DNA of 64,000 nucleotides from assembly GCF_022818495.1 (NCBI RefSeq), contig NZ_CP089291.1, positions 4,791,501-4,855,500 on the forward strand, written 5' to 3'. This document shows positions 1-9,015 of the stretch, in pieces. Both the position numbers and the translations under genes were made by a program. The DNA is from Fodinisporobacter ferrooxydans (lineage in GTDB: Bacteria; Bacillota; Bacilli; Tumebacillales; MYW30-H2). The notes beneath the pieces were generated by a model. It saw nothing but the letters and a program-made list of their open reading frames with translations, searched no databases and was not told the origin of the DNA. Within the stretch, counting starts at the first letter, position 1. Each line of letters begins with the position of its first letter.

Positions 1-2603
1 TCCCGAGTCACCCGTACAGTCACTGTCTGCAGTGGTTTCAAGTCGTCAGTGAGGCCTAGAATGTCAACTTTGTCAGTGCCCGTAATGCCGAGAGACTTCC
101 AGCTGTCGCCGTTTTGGAACTGCAATGGCAGTACACCCATGCCAACCAGGTTGCTGCGATGGATCCGCTCAAAGCTTTCTGCAATCACTGCTTTCGCTCC
201 AAGCAGGTTGGTACCTTTCGCCGCCCAGTCGCGGGAGCTGCCTGTTCCATATTCTTTGCCTGCGATAACGACTGTGGATTGACCGGCATCCTGATACCGC
301 ATAGCCGCATCGTAAATCGAAACAACGTCCCCGGTCGGGATATGTGTCGTTACGCCGCCTTCTGTTCCAGGAGCTACCTCATTGCGAATACGGATGTTGG
401 CAAACGTACCGCGCATCATGACTTCATGGTTCCCGCGGCGAGATCCATAGGAGTTAAAGTTGCGCGGCTCGACACCATGTTCTTGCAGGTATTTGCCTGC
501 CGGACTGCCAGGTGCGATCGAACCAGCCGGTGAAATATGGTCTGTCGTTACAGAATCGCCAAGCAATGCCAATATATTAGCATGTTCGATCGGGTTGATC
601 GGCTTCGCTTGACGAGCCAAATTCGTAAAGAATGGCGGTTGCTGAATATATGTGGATGTACGATCCCATTCATAAATTTCGCCTTCTGGAGTTGGCAATG
701 CATTCCAGCGCTCATTGGACTCAAGAACATTGTTATACCGTTGTTTAAAGAGCTCCGGTGTAACTGTTGCCTGGATGGCGTCCGAAACTTCTTTTGCCGT
801 TGGCCAGATATCGCGGAGATAGACCGGCTGGCCGTCTTTGTCATAGCCAAATGGATCATTTATCGGATCAATATCGACACGACCGGCAATTGCATATGCC
901 ACGACAAGCGGTGGTGATGCGAGATAATTGGCACGAACAGCCGGATGGATCCGTCCTTCGAAGTTCCGGTTGCCGGAAAGGATGGATGCCACGACCATGC
1001 CGTTTTCACGGACAGCCGCTTCCACTTCCGGAATCAATGGACCGCTGTTGCCGATACAGGTGGTACAGCCATAGCCGACAACGTTGAATCCGAGTTGATC
1101 CAGGTATGGGAGTACCCCGGCGTTTTCAAGATAGTCAGTCACTACACGAGAACCAGGCCCGAGACTTGTTTTTACGTTCGGATTGCGTTTCAAACCGCGT
1201 TCCACCGCTTTTTTGGCAAGCAAGCCGGCAGCGAGCATAACGGATGGGTTGGAAGTATTGGTACAGCTTGTAATAGCGGCAATTGTCAAAGAACCGTGTT
1301 TCAAATCTGCCGTCGCGCCGTCTGCAAACTTTACTTCAACCGTTTTGTTGCTGTCTTCCGCACTGACGCCAAAGCCGCCTTCCTTGATGGACCGTGTAAG
1401 CGCTCCTTCAAATGTTTCCTTCATGTTTGTCAGTTCGATCCGATCTTGCGGGCGCTTTGGACCTGCGAGAGACGGAACGACTGTGGAAAGATCGAGTTCC
1501 ACGTAATCGGAGAATACGGGATCTGCCATTTCATCTGTACGGAATAATCCTTGCGCTTTGCAATATGCTTCCACCAATGCGATCAATTCTTCACTGCGTC
1601 CGGAATTGCGCAGATAGTTAAGAGTTTCTGCATCAACCGGGAAGAAGCCCATGGTAGCGCCGTATTCAGGAGCCATGTTGGCAATTGTCGCACGGTCGGC
1701 AAGACTGATGGAACTTAAACCGGAACCGTAGAATTCCACAAATTTCCCGACAACGCCTTTTTTCCGCAAGATGTTTGTTACCGTTAAGGCCAAGTCAGTC
1801 GCTGTCGAACCTTCCGGCAATTGTCCTGTCAATTTGAAGCCGACGACTTGCGGTGTAATGAAGTATAAAGGTTGTCCAAGCATTCCTGCTTCTGCCTCGA
1901 TCCCGCCAACACCCCAGCCAAGAACACCCAAACCGTTGATCATGGTTGTATGGGAGTCTGTACCGACCAAGGAATCCGGATATACTTCCACTTCGCTGTC
2001 AACGTTTTTCTGTTGCACAACCGTTGCCAGGTACTCCAGGTTTACTTGGTGCACGATACCGGTGGATGGCGGAACCGCGCGGAAATTATCGAACGCTTTC
2101 GTTGCCCAGTGCAAAAACTTATACCGTTCTTCATTGCGTTGGAATTCCAAATCCTCGTTGCGGCTGATGGCGTCATCGGAACCAAAGTTGTCAACTTGCA
2201 CCGAGTGGTCAATCACCAAATCGACGGGAATCAAAGGATTGATTTTTTTCGGATCTCCACCGAGATCTTTCATTGCCTGGCGCATGGCAGCCAAGTCAAC
2301 AACAGCCGGCACCCCGGTGAAGTCCTGCAGAATAATCCGTGCAGGCATGAACGGAACTTCTTTCGCATCTTCATTGGAAGATGTATCTTGCCAATTTGCC
2401 AGATTTTTTACATGTTCGTCTGTAATGACACGGCCATCCATTTTTCTTACAACAGATTCCAGCAGAATTTTGATGGAGATTGGAAGTTTGGAGACAGGTC
2501 CTACGCCGAGGTTTTCCAATTTCAAGAGATCATAGTAACTGTAGGACTGATTGCCTACTTGCAGCGCAGAACGTGCCTGTGATTTAAGACTCGTTTCTGA
2601 CAT
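1..2603 (-). CDS. acnA: Aconitate hydratase, 5' part (C-terminus outside window)
   Basis: Monofunctional aconitase of the AcnA/CitB type, converting citrate to isocitrate in the TCA cycle. The reverse strand reads open from ATG at 2603, behind a GAGGGG ribosome site, to the window edge, so about 867 codons are visible and the end is missing. Family blocks are clear: [10 protein letters not shown] near residue 125, [21 protein letters not shown] near 205, the cluster ligand region [12 protein letters not shown], then [14 protein letters not shown] carrying the other two cluster cysteines, and the swivel domain blocks [11 protein letters not shown] and [16 protein letters not shown] with the catalytic Ser/Arg. 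The family is usually about 900 residues, so only the last few dozen codons lie outside. Many forward-strand open frames over it are shadows. Confidence 0.97.
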   Translation of the reverse strand, partial: MSETSLKSQARSALQVGNQSYSYYDLLKLENLGVGPVSKLPISIKILLESVVRKMDGRVITDEHVKNLANWQDTSSNEDAKEVPFMPARIILQDFTGVPAVVDLAAMRQAMKDLGGDPKKINPLIPVDLVIDHSVQVDNFGSDDAISRNEDLEFQRNEERYKFLHWATKAFDNFRAVPPSTGIVHQVNLEYLATVVQQKNVDSEVEVYPDSLVGTDSHTTMINGLGVLGWGVGGIEAEAGMLGQPLYFITPQVVGFKLTGQLPEGSTATDLALTVTNILRKKGVVGKFVEFYGSGLSSISLADRATIANMAPEYGATMGFFPVDAETLNYLRNSGRSEELIALVEAYCKAQGLFRTDEMADPVFSDYVELDLSTVVPSLAGPKRPQDRIELTNMKETFEGALTRSIKEGGFGVSAEDSNKTVEVKFADGATADLKHGSLTIAAITSCTNTSNPSVMLAAGLLAKKAVERGLKRNPNVKTSLGPGSRVVTDYLENAGVLPYLDQLGFNVVGYGCTTCIGNSGPLIPEVEAAVRENGMVVASILSGNRNFEGRIHPAVRANYLASPPLVVAYAIAGRVDIDPINDPFGYDKDGQPVYLRDIWPTAKEVSDAIQATVTPELFKQRYNNVLESNERWNALPTPEGEIYEWDRTSTYIQQPPFFTNLARQAKPINPIEHANILALLGDSVTTDHISPAGSIAPGSPAGKYLQEHGVEPRNFNSYGSRRGNHEVMMRGTFANIRIRNEVAPGTEGGVTTHIPTGDVVSIYDAAMRYQDAGQSTVVIAGKEYGTGSSRDWAAKGTNLLGAKAVIAESFERIHRSNLVGMGVLPLQFQNGDSWKSLGITGTDKVDILGLTDDLKPLQTVTVRVTR

Positions 2604-2997
2604 GTTTTCCCCTCACTTTACGACACGATTTATTTTCCTTTCTTATAATACCATGTTTCCTTCGTAATGCATCCGAAAAATGCCCAGTTTTATAAAAAAA
2701 GTTTTATCAGACGCACGAGTATTTCATTATATGAAACGAAAAAAGAATAAAAAATGAATAGTAAACCAAATTTTATGCAATATTACTATATCTTGAAATC
2801 TAATATATCGCAAATATCGTCAATGCTTGACAATACTTGTCGATGATTGGACAGGATCGGCTCTGTTTGCAATGTTCAGCAGATTTGATCCGTTTGTGGC
2901 AATCGGAATTCAAGTACATAAATCCTTTCGTAAAAATACAAGCTATTTTCTAGAAAAGACAAATTCATTTTGAAACGTATTACGAGGAGGTTCGTTT
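2604..2997. other. Intergenic region acnA / small ORF
   Basis: AT-rich divergent gap. It holds a 15-bp dyad at 2722-2736 (TTTCAT, 3-nt spacer, ATGAAA), and an ATAA...TTAT pair at 2692-2707 that resembles a CcpC site but has an 8-nt instead of 7-nt spacer. No gene or RNA is recognised. Promoters for acnA and the small ORF must lie here, but no convincing -35/-10 pair was found. Confidence 0.4.
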
Positions 2998-3186
2998 ATG
3001 AATGATTCCATGAGTTCTTATGATGACCCGAATGAATCGTGGAAATACCAATCACCACCCGAAGAGGACATTGAGGAAGGCATGAGCCGCATGGAAGATG
3101 AAGGTGGCGGGGTTGTCGAGCAAATTGAACCTCTCGGCGCCCCGATTCATCGCAATGCATTAGTCGATGTAGAAAGAATGGAATAA
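2998..3186 (+). CDS. Small acidic hypothetical protein, 62 aa
   Basis: An excellent ribosome site (GAGGAGG) sits 7 nt before ATG. The product is hydrophilic and acidic, rich in Asp, Glu, Ser and Met, with no membrane segment, signal peptide or known domain that I can recognise. It is followed after about 30 nt by another tiny hydrophilic gene, and the two probably share a transcript. Small, charged, low-complexity proteins of this kind in spore formers are often sporulation or stress products, but nothing here proves that. The function is unknown; support for a real gene is the ribosome site and the clean position between acnA and asnO. Confidence 0.7.
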   Translation: MNDSMSSYDDPNESWKYQSPPEEDIEEGMSRMEDEGGGVVEQIEPLGAPIHRNALVDVERME

Positions 3187-3219
3187 TACAAAATTGCAAT
3201 GGAAGGAGTGTGTGTTCGT

Positions 3220-3396
3220 TTGGCGCCATTTAACGATAATCCCCCGGAAAAGCCGATCGACGACCGGAAAACTTTGGCAAACGAAATCAAGGAAATTGAT
3301 GCAAAGCAAGCGTTGCCCAATGGACAAGAACGTCAGCAGTGGCAGCAGCAGAAAAATGATGCACATCATACGGATGTAAAAAGGACCCAAAGGTAA
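3220..3396 (+). CDS. Small hydrophilic hypothetical protein, about 58 aa (TTG start)
   Basis: The frame opens at an ATG at 3199, but that codon precedes the ribosome site GGAAGGAG (3201-3208). A TTG at 3220, 11 nt after that site, gives a product starting MAPFNDNPPEKP and is the better start. The protein is very polar, rich in Lys, Gln, Asp and Asn, with a Gln-rich stretch near the end and no hydrophobic core or recognisable domain. Probably expressed with the upstream acidic small gene. Function unknown. Confidence 0.55.
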   Translation: MAPFNDNPPEKPIDDRKTLANEIKEIDAKQALPNGQERQQWQQQKNDAHHTDVKRTQR

Positions 3397-3435
3397 CCTT
3401 CCATATTTTTAGGCAACCTTCAATATTTTTTCGAA
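3391..3435 (+). repeat. Imperfect tandem repeat, about 19 bp x 2
   Basis: The motif AACCTTCCATATTTTT is followed directly by AACCTTCAATATTTTTT between the small ORF and asnO. Two AT-rich copies in tandem upstream of asnO could be a regulator site or simple slippage; no promoter could be assigned with confidence. Confidence 0.4.
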
Positions 3436-3535
3436 AATAGCACATTTCCCTCCCTTTGCATAGTCTATGTTAGGCAAAAATTGGGCTTGATTGTTCATGA
3501 TTGTCTCAAACACTTGCATGCGGGAGGGTTTTTGT

Positions 3536-5380
3536 ATGTGCGGAATTGCTGGCTGGATCGATTGGGATGCAGATCTTACAACACAAGAAACGATTTTACA
3601 ACGTATGGCGGATACGTTAAAAGACCGTGGCCCCGATGCATCGGGTTTCTGGGCATCGCGTACTTGTGCGCTTGCACACCGTCGTCTGGCTGTTATCGAC
3701 ATCGAAGGAGGTCGACAGCCGATGATCCGCCAATTTGGCGGCAACACCTATGTCATTGTATACAATGGCGAACTTTATAATACAGAAGACATTCGAAAAG
3801 AACTATTGTTGCTGGGTCATACATTTCGTGGACATTCCGATACGGAAGTGTTGTTGACCGCATTTATTGAGTGGGGTCCCGTTTGTGTGGATCGGTTAAA
3901 CGGCATTTTCGCATTCGGCATTTGGAATGAAAGAGACCAGCAATTGTTCTTATGCCGGGACCGTCTCGGTGTCAAACCTTTATTTTATTCCATTCGCGGC
4001 AGCTCCCTGATCTTTGGCTCCGAGTTGAAAACCATGCTGGCACATCCGAAAATCCCGGCAGAGATCGACGAAGAAGGATTGGCAGAGATTTTTTCCATCG
4101 GTCCTTCCCGAACACCGGGCCATGGCGTCTTTCGCAACGTATCCGAACTAAAACCGGGCTACTTCATGATGTACAATCGGGATCGGGTAAAAACGGAGCA
4201 ATACTGGATTATGGAAAGCCTGCCGCATACGGATGATGTAGAAACAACGACAGAGAAGGTAAAAGAATTATTCCGGGATACAGTAGAACGCCAGTTGATA
4301 TCCGATGTGCCCATTTGCACATTGCTTTCCGGGGGCCTGGATTCCAGCGCCATCACCGCCCTGGCCGCCGAATACTATCAACGGATCGGCTCCGAACCAC
4401 TGCATACCTTCTCTGTGGACTATGTCGATAACGATATTCATTTTAAGCCAAATCAATTTCAGCCAAATCCGGATGCGCCATTTATCGACAGAGTCACAGA
4501 GTATTTGGGAACGGTGAAACACGACATAAAGTTTGACACGCCGGAATTGATCGAATCATTGAAAATGGCCGTATTTGCTCGTGATTTGCCGGGCATGACC
4601 GATGTGGACAGCTCACTATTGTTATTCTGCCGGGAGATTAAAAAAGAAGCCACTGTCGCGTTGTCTGGAGAATGTGCAGATGAAGTGTTCGGCGGATATC
4701 CTTGGTTCCACCGCGAGGATGCATTACATGCGACCATCTTCCCCTGGTCCCGCAATTTAAAAGACCGGGTGCGCTTATTGTCACCGGAAGTGATCAAAAA
4801 ATCCAAACCGGAAGAATACGTGCAAACTCGCTATCAAGAAGCGTTAGCAGAAGTTCCGCGTTTGGAAGGCGAGACTGGAAAAGATGCCCGTATACGTGAA
4901 ATGTTTTACTTGAACCTGACACGTTGGATGCCGACATTGCTTGATCGCAAGGATCGGATGAGCATGTACAGCGGGTTGGAAGTCCGCGTTCCATTCTGCG
5001 ACCACCGTCTTGTCGAATACGTATGGAATATTCCTTGGGAAATGAAAACGGTCGATCAACAGGCAAAGGGGATTTTGCGCCGGGCTTTACGGGGCCATTT
5101 GCCGGATGATGTATTGTATCGCCGCAAAAGCCCGTATCCGAAGACACACAACCCGTCCTATCTTGCTGCTTGCCGGGAGTGGCTGCGCAGCATTCTCGAC
5201 GATCCGACTTCACCTGTATTGGAATTTATTAATGTAAAAGAAATCCGCAATATTATGGAACTAAGTTATGGAGAACTGGATTTTCCCTGGTTTGGGCAGC
5301 TTATGAACGTGCCTGCATTGTTTGCATACCTGGCGCAAGTGGATACATGGATGCGGGAGTATAAAGTAAAGGTTGTTTAG
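3536..5380 (+). CDS. asnO: Asparagine synthetase (glutamine-hydrolysing), AsnO type
   Basis: ATP-dependent conversion of aspartate plus glutamine to asparagine. The start is ATG 3536, because the mature protein must begin Met-Cys (MCGIAGW, Cys2 being the glutaminase nucleophile) and a GGGAGG site lies just upstream. The N-terminal class II amidotransferase domain (about 1-200) has RGPD, HRRLAVID and YNGELYN; the synthetase domain has the PP-loop LLSGGLDSS near 260 and SGECADEVFGGYPW near 377. At 614 residues the length and motifs match the Bacillus AsnO (YisO) paralogue, known there to be sporulation-linked, more than AsnB/AsnH. It is monocistronic and ends at a strong bidirectional terminator. 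The paralogue assignment is by recalled similarity. Confidence 0.93.
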   Translation: MCGIAGWIDWDADLTTQETILQRMADTLKDRGPDASGFWASRTCALAHRRLAVIDIEGGRQPMIRQFGGNTYVIVYNGELYNTEDIRKELLLLGHTFRGHSDTEVLLTAFIEWGPVCVDRLNGIFAFGIWNERDQQLFLCRDRLGVKPLFYSIRGSSLIFGSELKTMLAHPKIPAEIDEEGLAEIFSIGPSRTPGHGVFRNVSELKPGYFMMYNRDRVKTEQYWIMESLPHTDDVETTTEKVKELFRDTVERQLISDVPICTLLSGGLDSSAITALAAEYYQRIGSEPLHTFSVDYVDNDIHFKPNQFQPNPDAPFIDRVTEYLGTVKHDIKFDTPELIESLKMAVFARDLPGMTDVDSSLLLFCREIKKEATVALSGECADEVFGGYPWFHREDALHATIFPWSRNLKDRVRLLSPEVIKKSKPEEYVQTRYQEALAEVPRLEGETGKDARIREMFYLNLTRWMPTLLDRKDRMSMYSGLEVRVPFCDHRLVEYVWNIPWEMKTVDQQAKGILRRALRGHLPDDVLYRRKSPYPKTHNPSYLAACREWLRSILDDPTSPVLEFINVKEIRNIMELSYGELDFPWFGQLMNVPALFAYLAQVDTWMREYKVKVV

Positions 5381-5411
5381 TCTGCAAAGGGAAATGCGGC
5401 AACAATAGGCA

Positions 5412-5461
5412 AAAAAGGCGAATCTTGACGGTTTAGTTTTGAACCGGCGATTCGCCTTTTT
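5412..5461. terminator. Bidirectional intrinsic terminator (asnO / GNAT gene)
   Basis: Arms AAAAAGGCGAATC and GATTCGCCTTTTT enclose a short loop. The poly-A and poly-T flanks let it stop asnO from the left and the convergent acetyltransferase gene from the right. Confidence 0.9.
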
Positions 5462-5512
5462 CCTGTGATTGATGTTTAAATGACTGCTGCTTTCTGTTTC
5501 TATTCTCCTTGT

Positions 5513-6355
5513 TTACGTTTGTCTTTGCAAAACATATGCGTGTACGGGCCCTTCCCGCCGCAGCATGCCTGTGATTCGGCAGCCGTTTTGAAAAGCTTCC
5601 GTACAGGCATGGCGCAAGGCGAAGCGCCATTCTTTCGCCAATTCCGGTTGCTGCTGCTTGATCGAGTGAATATTTACAGGAACGGGCAGCAAAAAGCCAT
5701 CCTCATTTCCTTGCAAACTTTGAGCGAAATCCTTTTGATAAAATCCCAAAGGCCTGGCAAACACCCCGCCAAGGGCAGGTTCAAAGTGTACCAATGAGGG
5801 ATAGGAATTCCATGCCGGATCCGCAAGACTCTGTCCTTGCGCCGCTTGCTCGACCGATTTTGCATGCAAGTCCCATTCCAAAAGAAAACGGTCAGTCGGC
5901 AAACCTTTGTTGATGGGATCGCTCATTTCCCCATAATATGCTTCGATATATGTATCCACATAGCCGCCCAGCTTCATGATATTCAGATAGGCATTGCGGG
6001 CTTCCAAAGGGTCAAATGTCCAGCGGATTTTCGTATACCCATGCGTCAGCGCCCATGTGCGCTGCTCAAATTTCAATTGTCTGCCAATCCCGAGATCCCT
6101 GTATGCCTGATCGATCCCCATCATATGCGAGAACAGGTAGATCTCGCCGTTATGAAATCCGGGAAATCCATAACAAAAGCCAACAACCACATCTTCGGCG
6201 AATGCTCCGATCACGACACCCCCATGATGAATGGCTGCAACCAATTGGGGCAGTGATGTTACAACATTGGCTGCCCATACCTGCTCCTGCAAATGTACAA
6301 TATCAGAAATCGCGGCAAGATCTGTTACAACTCGATAGGAAATATTCGTATTCAA
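5513..6355 (-). CDS. GNAT acyltransferase, probable D-amino-acid N-succinyltransferase
   Basis: GNAT-fold transferase of 280 residues. An upstream GTG would overlap the preceding gene, whereas TTG at 6355 lies 7 nt behind a GGAGG site, so it is preferred. A GNAT core is visible as VVGFCYGFPGF, the acyl-CoA loop region DLGIGRQLKFEQRTWAL, and MKLGGYVDTYIEAYYG. It sits 20 nt after an N-succinylamino-acid racemase/OSBS gene. In Geobacillus such a pair, with an M20 desuccinylase, has been described as an irreversible D- to L-amino-acid conversion route in which the GNAT enzyme succinylates the D-amino acid. The desuccinylase is not in this window. The succinyl donor and D-amino-acid acceptor are inferred from context. 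Confidence 0.75.
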   Translation of the reverse strand: MNTNISYRVVTDLAAISDIVHLQEQVWAANVVTSLPQLVAAIHHGGVVIGAFAEDVVVGFCYGFPGFHNGEIYLFSHMMGIDQAYRDLGIGRQLKFEQRTWALTHGYTKIRWTFDPLEARNAYLNIMKLGGYVDTYIEAYYGEMSDPINKGLPTDRFLLEWDLHAKSVEQAAQGQSLADPAWNSYPSLVHFEPALGGVFARPLGFYQKDFAQSLQGNEDGFLLPVPVNIHSIKQQQPELAKEWRFALRHACTEAFQNGCRITGMLRREGPVHAYVLQRQT

Positions 6356-6374
6356 GATTGTGCCTCCGTTTCCC

Positions 6375-7490
6375 CTATGCGAGAGTCGCACTCTGTTCTT
6401 TTAACAGGTATTTCTGAATGACCTGTGGCCGCAATGTATAACCGATGCCCGCCCGACCCGGAACTGCCAGGTATCCGGGCCGTACAAAATCAATGGCCGG
6501 CTCCACAAGATCTTCCTGCCAATAGCGATTGGAAGCGGACGTGTCACCCGGTATGCTGAAATTGCTCAACGATGTGATGGCAATATTGTGCGCGCGGCCG
6601 ACTCCGGCTTCCAGCATGCCGCCGCACCATACGGGAACGTTTTGTTCTTGGCAATAATCATGAATGCGCTTGGCTGCCGTAAGTCCGCCCACACGGCCGA
6701 TTTTGATATTGATGATTTTGCAACTGCAAAGTTCCACCGCTTTTCTCGCATCCGCCACCGTATGAATGCTTTCATCAAGACAGATCGGCGTCTGCAATTG
6801 TGCCTGCAGCCTGGCGTGGTCGATGATGTCGTCGTGGGACAGCGGCTGTTCGATCATGAGCAATCCATACTCGTCCAATTGCTGCAATAACGGTACATCG
6901 TCCAGTGAATACGCCGAGTTGGCATCAGCCATCAAGGGCACATCCGCGCCGAATTGCTTGCGAATCGCTCGAATCGGTTCCACATCATAGCCCGGCTTGA
7001 TCTTGATTTTGATTTTTTTATAGCCTTCAGCCAAATGCTTTTCGACGGTTTCCAATAATTGCTTTGTCGTCGGCTGAATGCCGATGCTGACACCGACGGC
7101 AATTTCTGTTTTCGTTCCACCCAGCGCACGGGACAGCGGGATCCCTTGCTGTTTGCAGTACAAATCCCATATGGCTCCTTCCAGCGCCGCCTTCGCCATA
7201 AAATTGCGCCGTATATTGGCAAATACAGGCTCCAGTTCATCGGGATGGAAAAGTTCAACATGGCGCAGCGCCGGGATCAAAAAATTCTCCAGCATGTACC
7301 AAACGGTGTCTGTTGTTTCTTCATTATAAAACGGAAAAGGCATGGCTGTACTTTCTCCATACCCTGTCACGCCTTCCCCGTGTGCGCTTACAAGGATAAA
7401 ATGCTTTTCCCAAAGACTGCCGAAGCTTGTCGTAAAAGGCGACTTCAGCGGCATTTTCAGCAACTGCAATTCGATTCGTTCGATGCGCAT
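6375..7490 (-). CDS. menC: N-succinylamino-acid racemase / o-succinylbenzoate synthase
   Basis: Enolase-superfamily enzyme of the NSAR/OSBS (MenC2) group, 371 residues. ATG 7490 is chosen because AAAGGAG lies 8 nt upstream; the extra upstream residues lack a site. Visible catalytic features are the KxK motif within [13 protein letters not shown] near 160, metal ligands in [15 protein letters not shown] and CLDES, and the opposite-face lysine in NIKIGRVGG near 260. The family is promiscuous: it can make o-succinylbenzoate for menaquinone or racemise N-succinylamino acids. The adjacent GNAT gene and lack of other men genes favour the racemase role. Probably co-transcribed with the GNAT gene. 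The symbol reflects family, not proven menaquinone function. Confidence 0.88.
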   Translation of the reverse strand: MRIERIELQLLKMPLKSPFTTSFGSLWEKHFILVSAHGEGVTGYGESTAMPFPFYNEETTDTVWYMLENFLIPALRHVELFHPDELEPVFANIRRNFMAKAALEGAIWDLYCKQQGIPLSRALGGTKTEIAVGVSIGIQPTTKQLLETVEKHLAEGYKKIKIKIKPGYDVEPIRAIRKQFGADVPLMADANSAYSLDDVPLLQQLDEYGLLMIEQPLSHDDIIDHARLQAQLQTPICLDESIHTVADARKAVELCSCKIINIKIGRVGGLTAAKRIHDYCQEQNVPVWCGGMLEAGVGRAHNIAITSLSNFSIPGDTSASNRYWQEDLVEPAIDFVRPGYLAVPGRAGIGYTLRPQVIQKYLLKEQSATLA

Positions 7491-7531
7491 CGTTTCTTCT
7501 CCTTTCAATCAATCGATAGCCATTCCCTCTC

Positions 7532-8581
7532 CTATGCGATGCCAAAAGTATATTTGGTTCTGGAAGAGAATGTTTCATCCTTTTCAAGTACAAAAGACGG
7601 AAAATTCGAGTGATGAATCGCATCCGGCAGACCCTGTGTTTCCAAACAAAGCCCTAAATACTTTTTCGACTTCACGCCATGAACATCCATGGTCTCGGAC
7701 AATTGGTTGCCTGTATACAGGACAACGCCAACAGCATCTGTTTCGATTGTAAGCGTGCGGCCGCTTTCTTCCTCCCACAATACAATTTCCCGATCGTGGT
7801 TCTTGTTTAAAAGGAATGGATGATCATAGCCGCGTCCCGCCAATTCAATTTGTGGGTGATCGGAACATACCCCTTCCTGAATCTGCCTGCCAGATCTCAG
7901 ATCAAAAACGGTTCCGGACACATCCAGCAATTTGCCGGTCGGCAATAACTGTTCATTTAATTCCAAAAACTTGTCGCTGTCGATTTTTAATCGATGTTGC
8001 AATACATCCCGTTGCAAATTGCCGCTTAAGTTAAAATAGGAATGGTTCGTCATATTTAACAGTGTTGTTTGGTAGGATTGCGCTTGATAATGAATCAGAA
8101 ACTCGTTGTTGTTGTTTAATGTATACGAAACAGTCAGCATAACGGTTCCCGGATATCCTTCCTCACCATTCGGGCTTGTATAGGCAAATCGCACGCCTGT
8201 TTCATCGCCTCCCTTGTCGATCACCGCAGCGTCCCACACGACGCGGTGGAACCCTTTCCGCCCGCCATGCAGATGATTTCCATTTTCATTTTTGGTTACT
8301 GTATAGCTTTTGCCGTCGAGCTCAAATTGTCCATCTTTGATTCTTCCTGCGACCCTGCCAATCACTGCGCCAAAGTACGGAGACTCAGTTTCGTAGCTTT
8401 CGATGTCTGCAAACCCTAACACGATATTTTCAAAATTGCCAGTTCGATCCGGTGTCAGGATCTTGGTGATGACACAGCCATAGTTTAAGCAGGTGATTTC
8501 CAAATGATGATCATTGCGGATGGTATATGCTTGTATGCGTTGTCCATCAAGAGTGCCAAATGGCTTTTGTTCTACTTTCAT
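7532..8581 (-). CDS. galM: Aldose 1-epimerase (mutarotase)
   Basis: Interconverts alpha and beta anomers of galactose and related aldoses in the cytosol. The 349-residue product has the family signatures NHLHGGRKGFHRVVWDA near 97, with the first catalytic His, NHSYFNLSG near 180, with the second, and a C-terminal catalytic Glu region LCLETQGLPDAIHHSNFPS. It begins at ATG 8581. It is divergent from the regulator, sugar transporter and GH2 cluster on the other strand, so it probably serves the hexose released by that glycosidase. The gap to the menC gene downstream is only about 40 nt, so read-through into menC is possible. Confidence 0.95.
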   Translation of the reverse strand: MKVEQKPFGTLDGQRIQAYTIRNDHHLEITCLNYGCVITKILTPDRTGNFENIVLGFADIESYETESPYFGAVIGRVAGRIKDGQFELDGKSYTVTKNENGNHLHGGRKGFHRVVWDAAVIDKGGDETGVRFAYTSPNGEEGYPGTVMLTVSYTLNNNNEFLIHYQAQSYQTTLLNMTNHSYFNLSGNLQRDVLQHRLKIDSDKFLELNEQLLPTGKLLDVSGTVFDLRSGRQIQEGVCSDHPQIELAGRGYDHPFLLNKNHDREIVLWEEESGRTLTIETDAVGVVLYTGNQLSETMDVHGVKSKKYLGLCLETQGLPDAIHHSNFPSFVLEKDETFSSRTKYTFGIA

Positions 8582-8898
8582 CCTGTTTCATCCTCCACAT
8601 TTTCATAGCAACATAGTTTCATGGCAACACATGTTCATGCCAAAATCTGTATAAAGCGGCAATCCATGTGTTCGCTTGCTCAAACATTTCCCGGAATGAA
8701 TTTTACTAAAAAATACTTGTGCATATTCAAAGTTCATGTTCAAAAAGGTAAGTTATTACTATTTTTTGAACATCCTCTCCTAGTATTTTAATTGTGTTTA
8801 AGTAATATATACAACTTGAATTTTTATAATGTTTTGATTCCAGTAAATATCTTTTCAATTCCTTAAACATTTGGGATAAAGCCACATCGCATATGGGA

Positions 8899-8939
8899 TA
8901 TCACCACCCATCCGTTGACAGCGGTTTCAAATGGTGATA
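8899..8939. promoter_or_regulatory. Inverted octamer flanking the promoter
   Basis: TATCACCA (8899-8906) and its exact complement TGGTGATA (8932-8939) lie 25 bp apart on either side of the -35, with the right arm entering the -10. The layout suggests a looping or dimer-of-dimers operator, possibly for the regulator encoded just downstream. Confidence 0.45.
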
Positions 8940-8943
8940 ACAT
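8915..8943 (+). promoter_or_regulatory. Sigma-A promoter with overlapping CRE-like site
   Basis: TTGACA (8915-8920), 17-nt spacer and TAACAT (8938-8943). The sequence TGACAGCGGTTTCA at 8916-8929 fits the Bacillus CRE consensus TGWAANCGNTNWCA with a single mismatch and covers the -35, suggesting CcpA repression of the regulator and transport operon. Confidence 0.65.
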
Positions 8944-8961
8944 GAAAGCGATTGATATATA

Positions 8962-8978
8962 AAAATATGAATTAAATC
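8962..8978 (+). promoter_or_regulatory. Operator-like 17-mer, copy 1
   Basis: AAAATATGAATTAAATC, an imperfect palindrome around AATT, 37 nt before the regulator's ATG. Its exact reverse complement recurs at 10029-10045, 46 nt before the transporter lipoprotein gene. This suggests shared control of both transcripts, probably by the product of the regulator gene. Confidence 0.5.
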
Positions 8979-9015
8979 AAAATTTATTAAATCATTTAGT
9001 TAAAGGGAGGATTGC

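Larger units (their letters stand above)
8582..9015. other. Divergent regulatory region galM / sugar operon
   Basis: A 434-bp AT-rich gap. It holds a sigma-A promoter with an overlapping CRE-like site (8915-8943), an inverted octamer flanking that promoter (8899-8939), a 17-bp motif repeated in inverse orientation before the transporter gene (8962-8978), and a looser inverted pair AACACATG/CATGTGTT (8626-8672) on the galM side. No coding sequence is seen. Confidence 0.6.

Noticed and set aside
945-2582. Several forward-strand open frames of 100-250 codons over acnA
   Set aside because: They lie fully inside the aconitase gene in other frames, lack ribosome sites and have composition typical of antisense shadows.
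2692-2707. CcpC-like ATAA...TTAT pair before acnA
   Set aside because: The spacer is 8 nt where 7 is required; kept only as a note in the gap entry.
3391-3435. Start of a CRISPR-like array
   Set aside because: Only two short AT-rich units in direct tandem without spacers.
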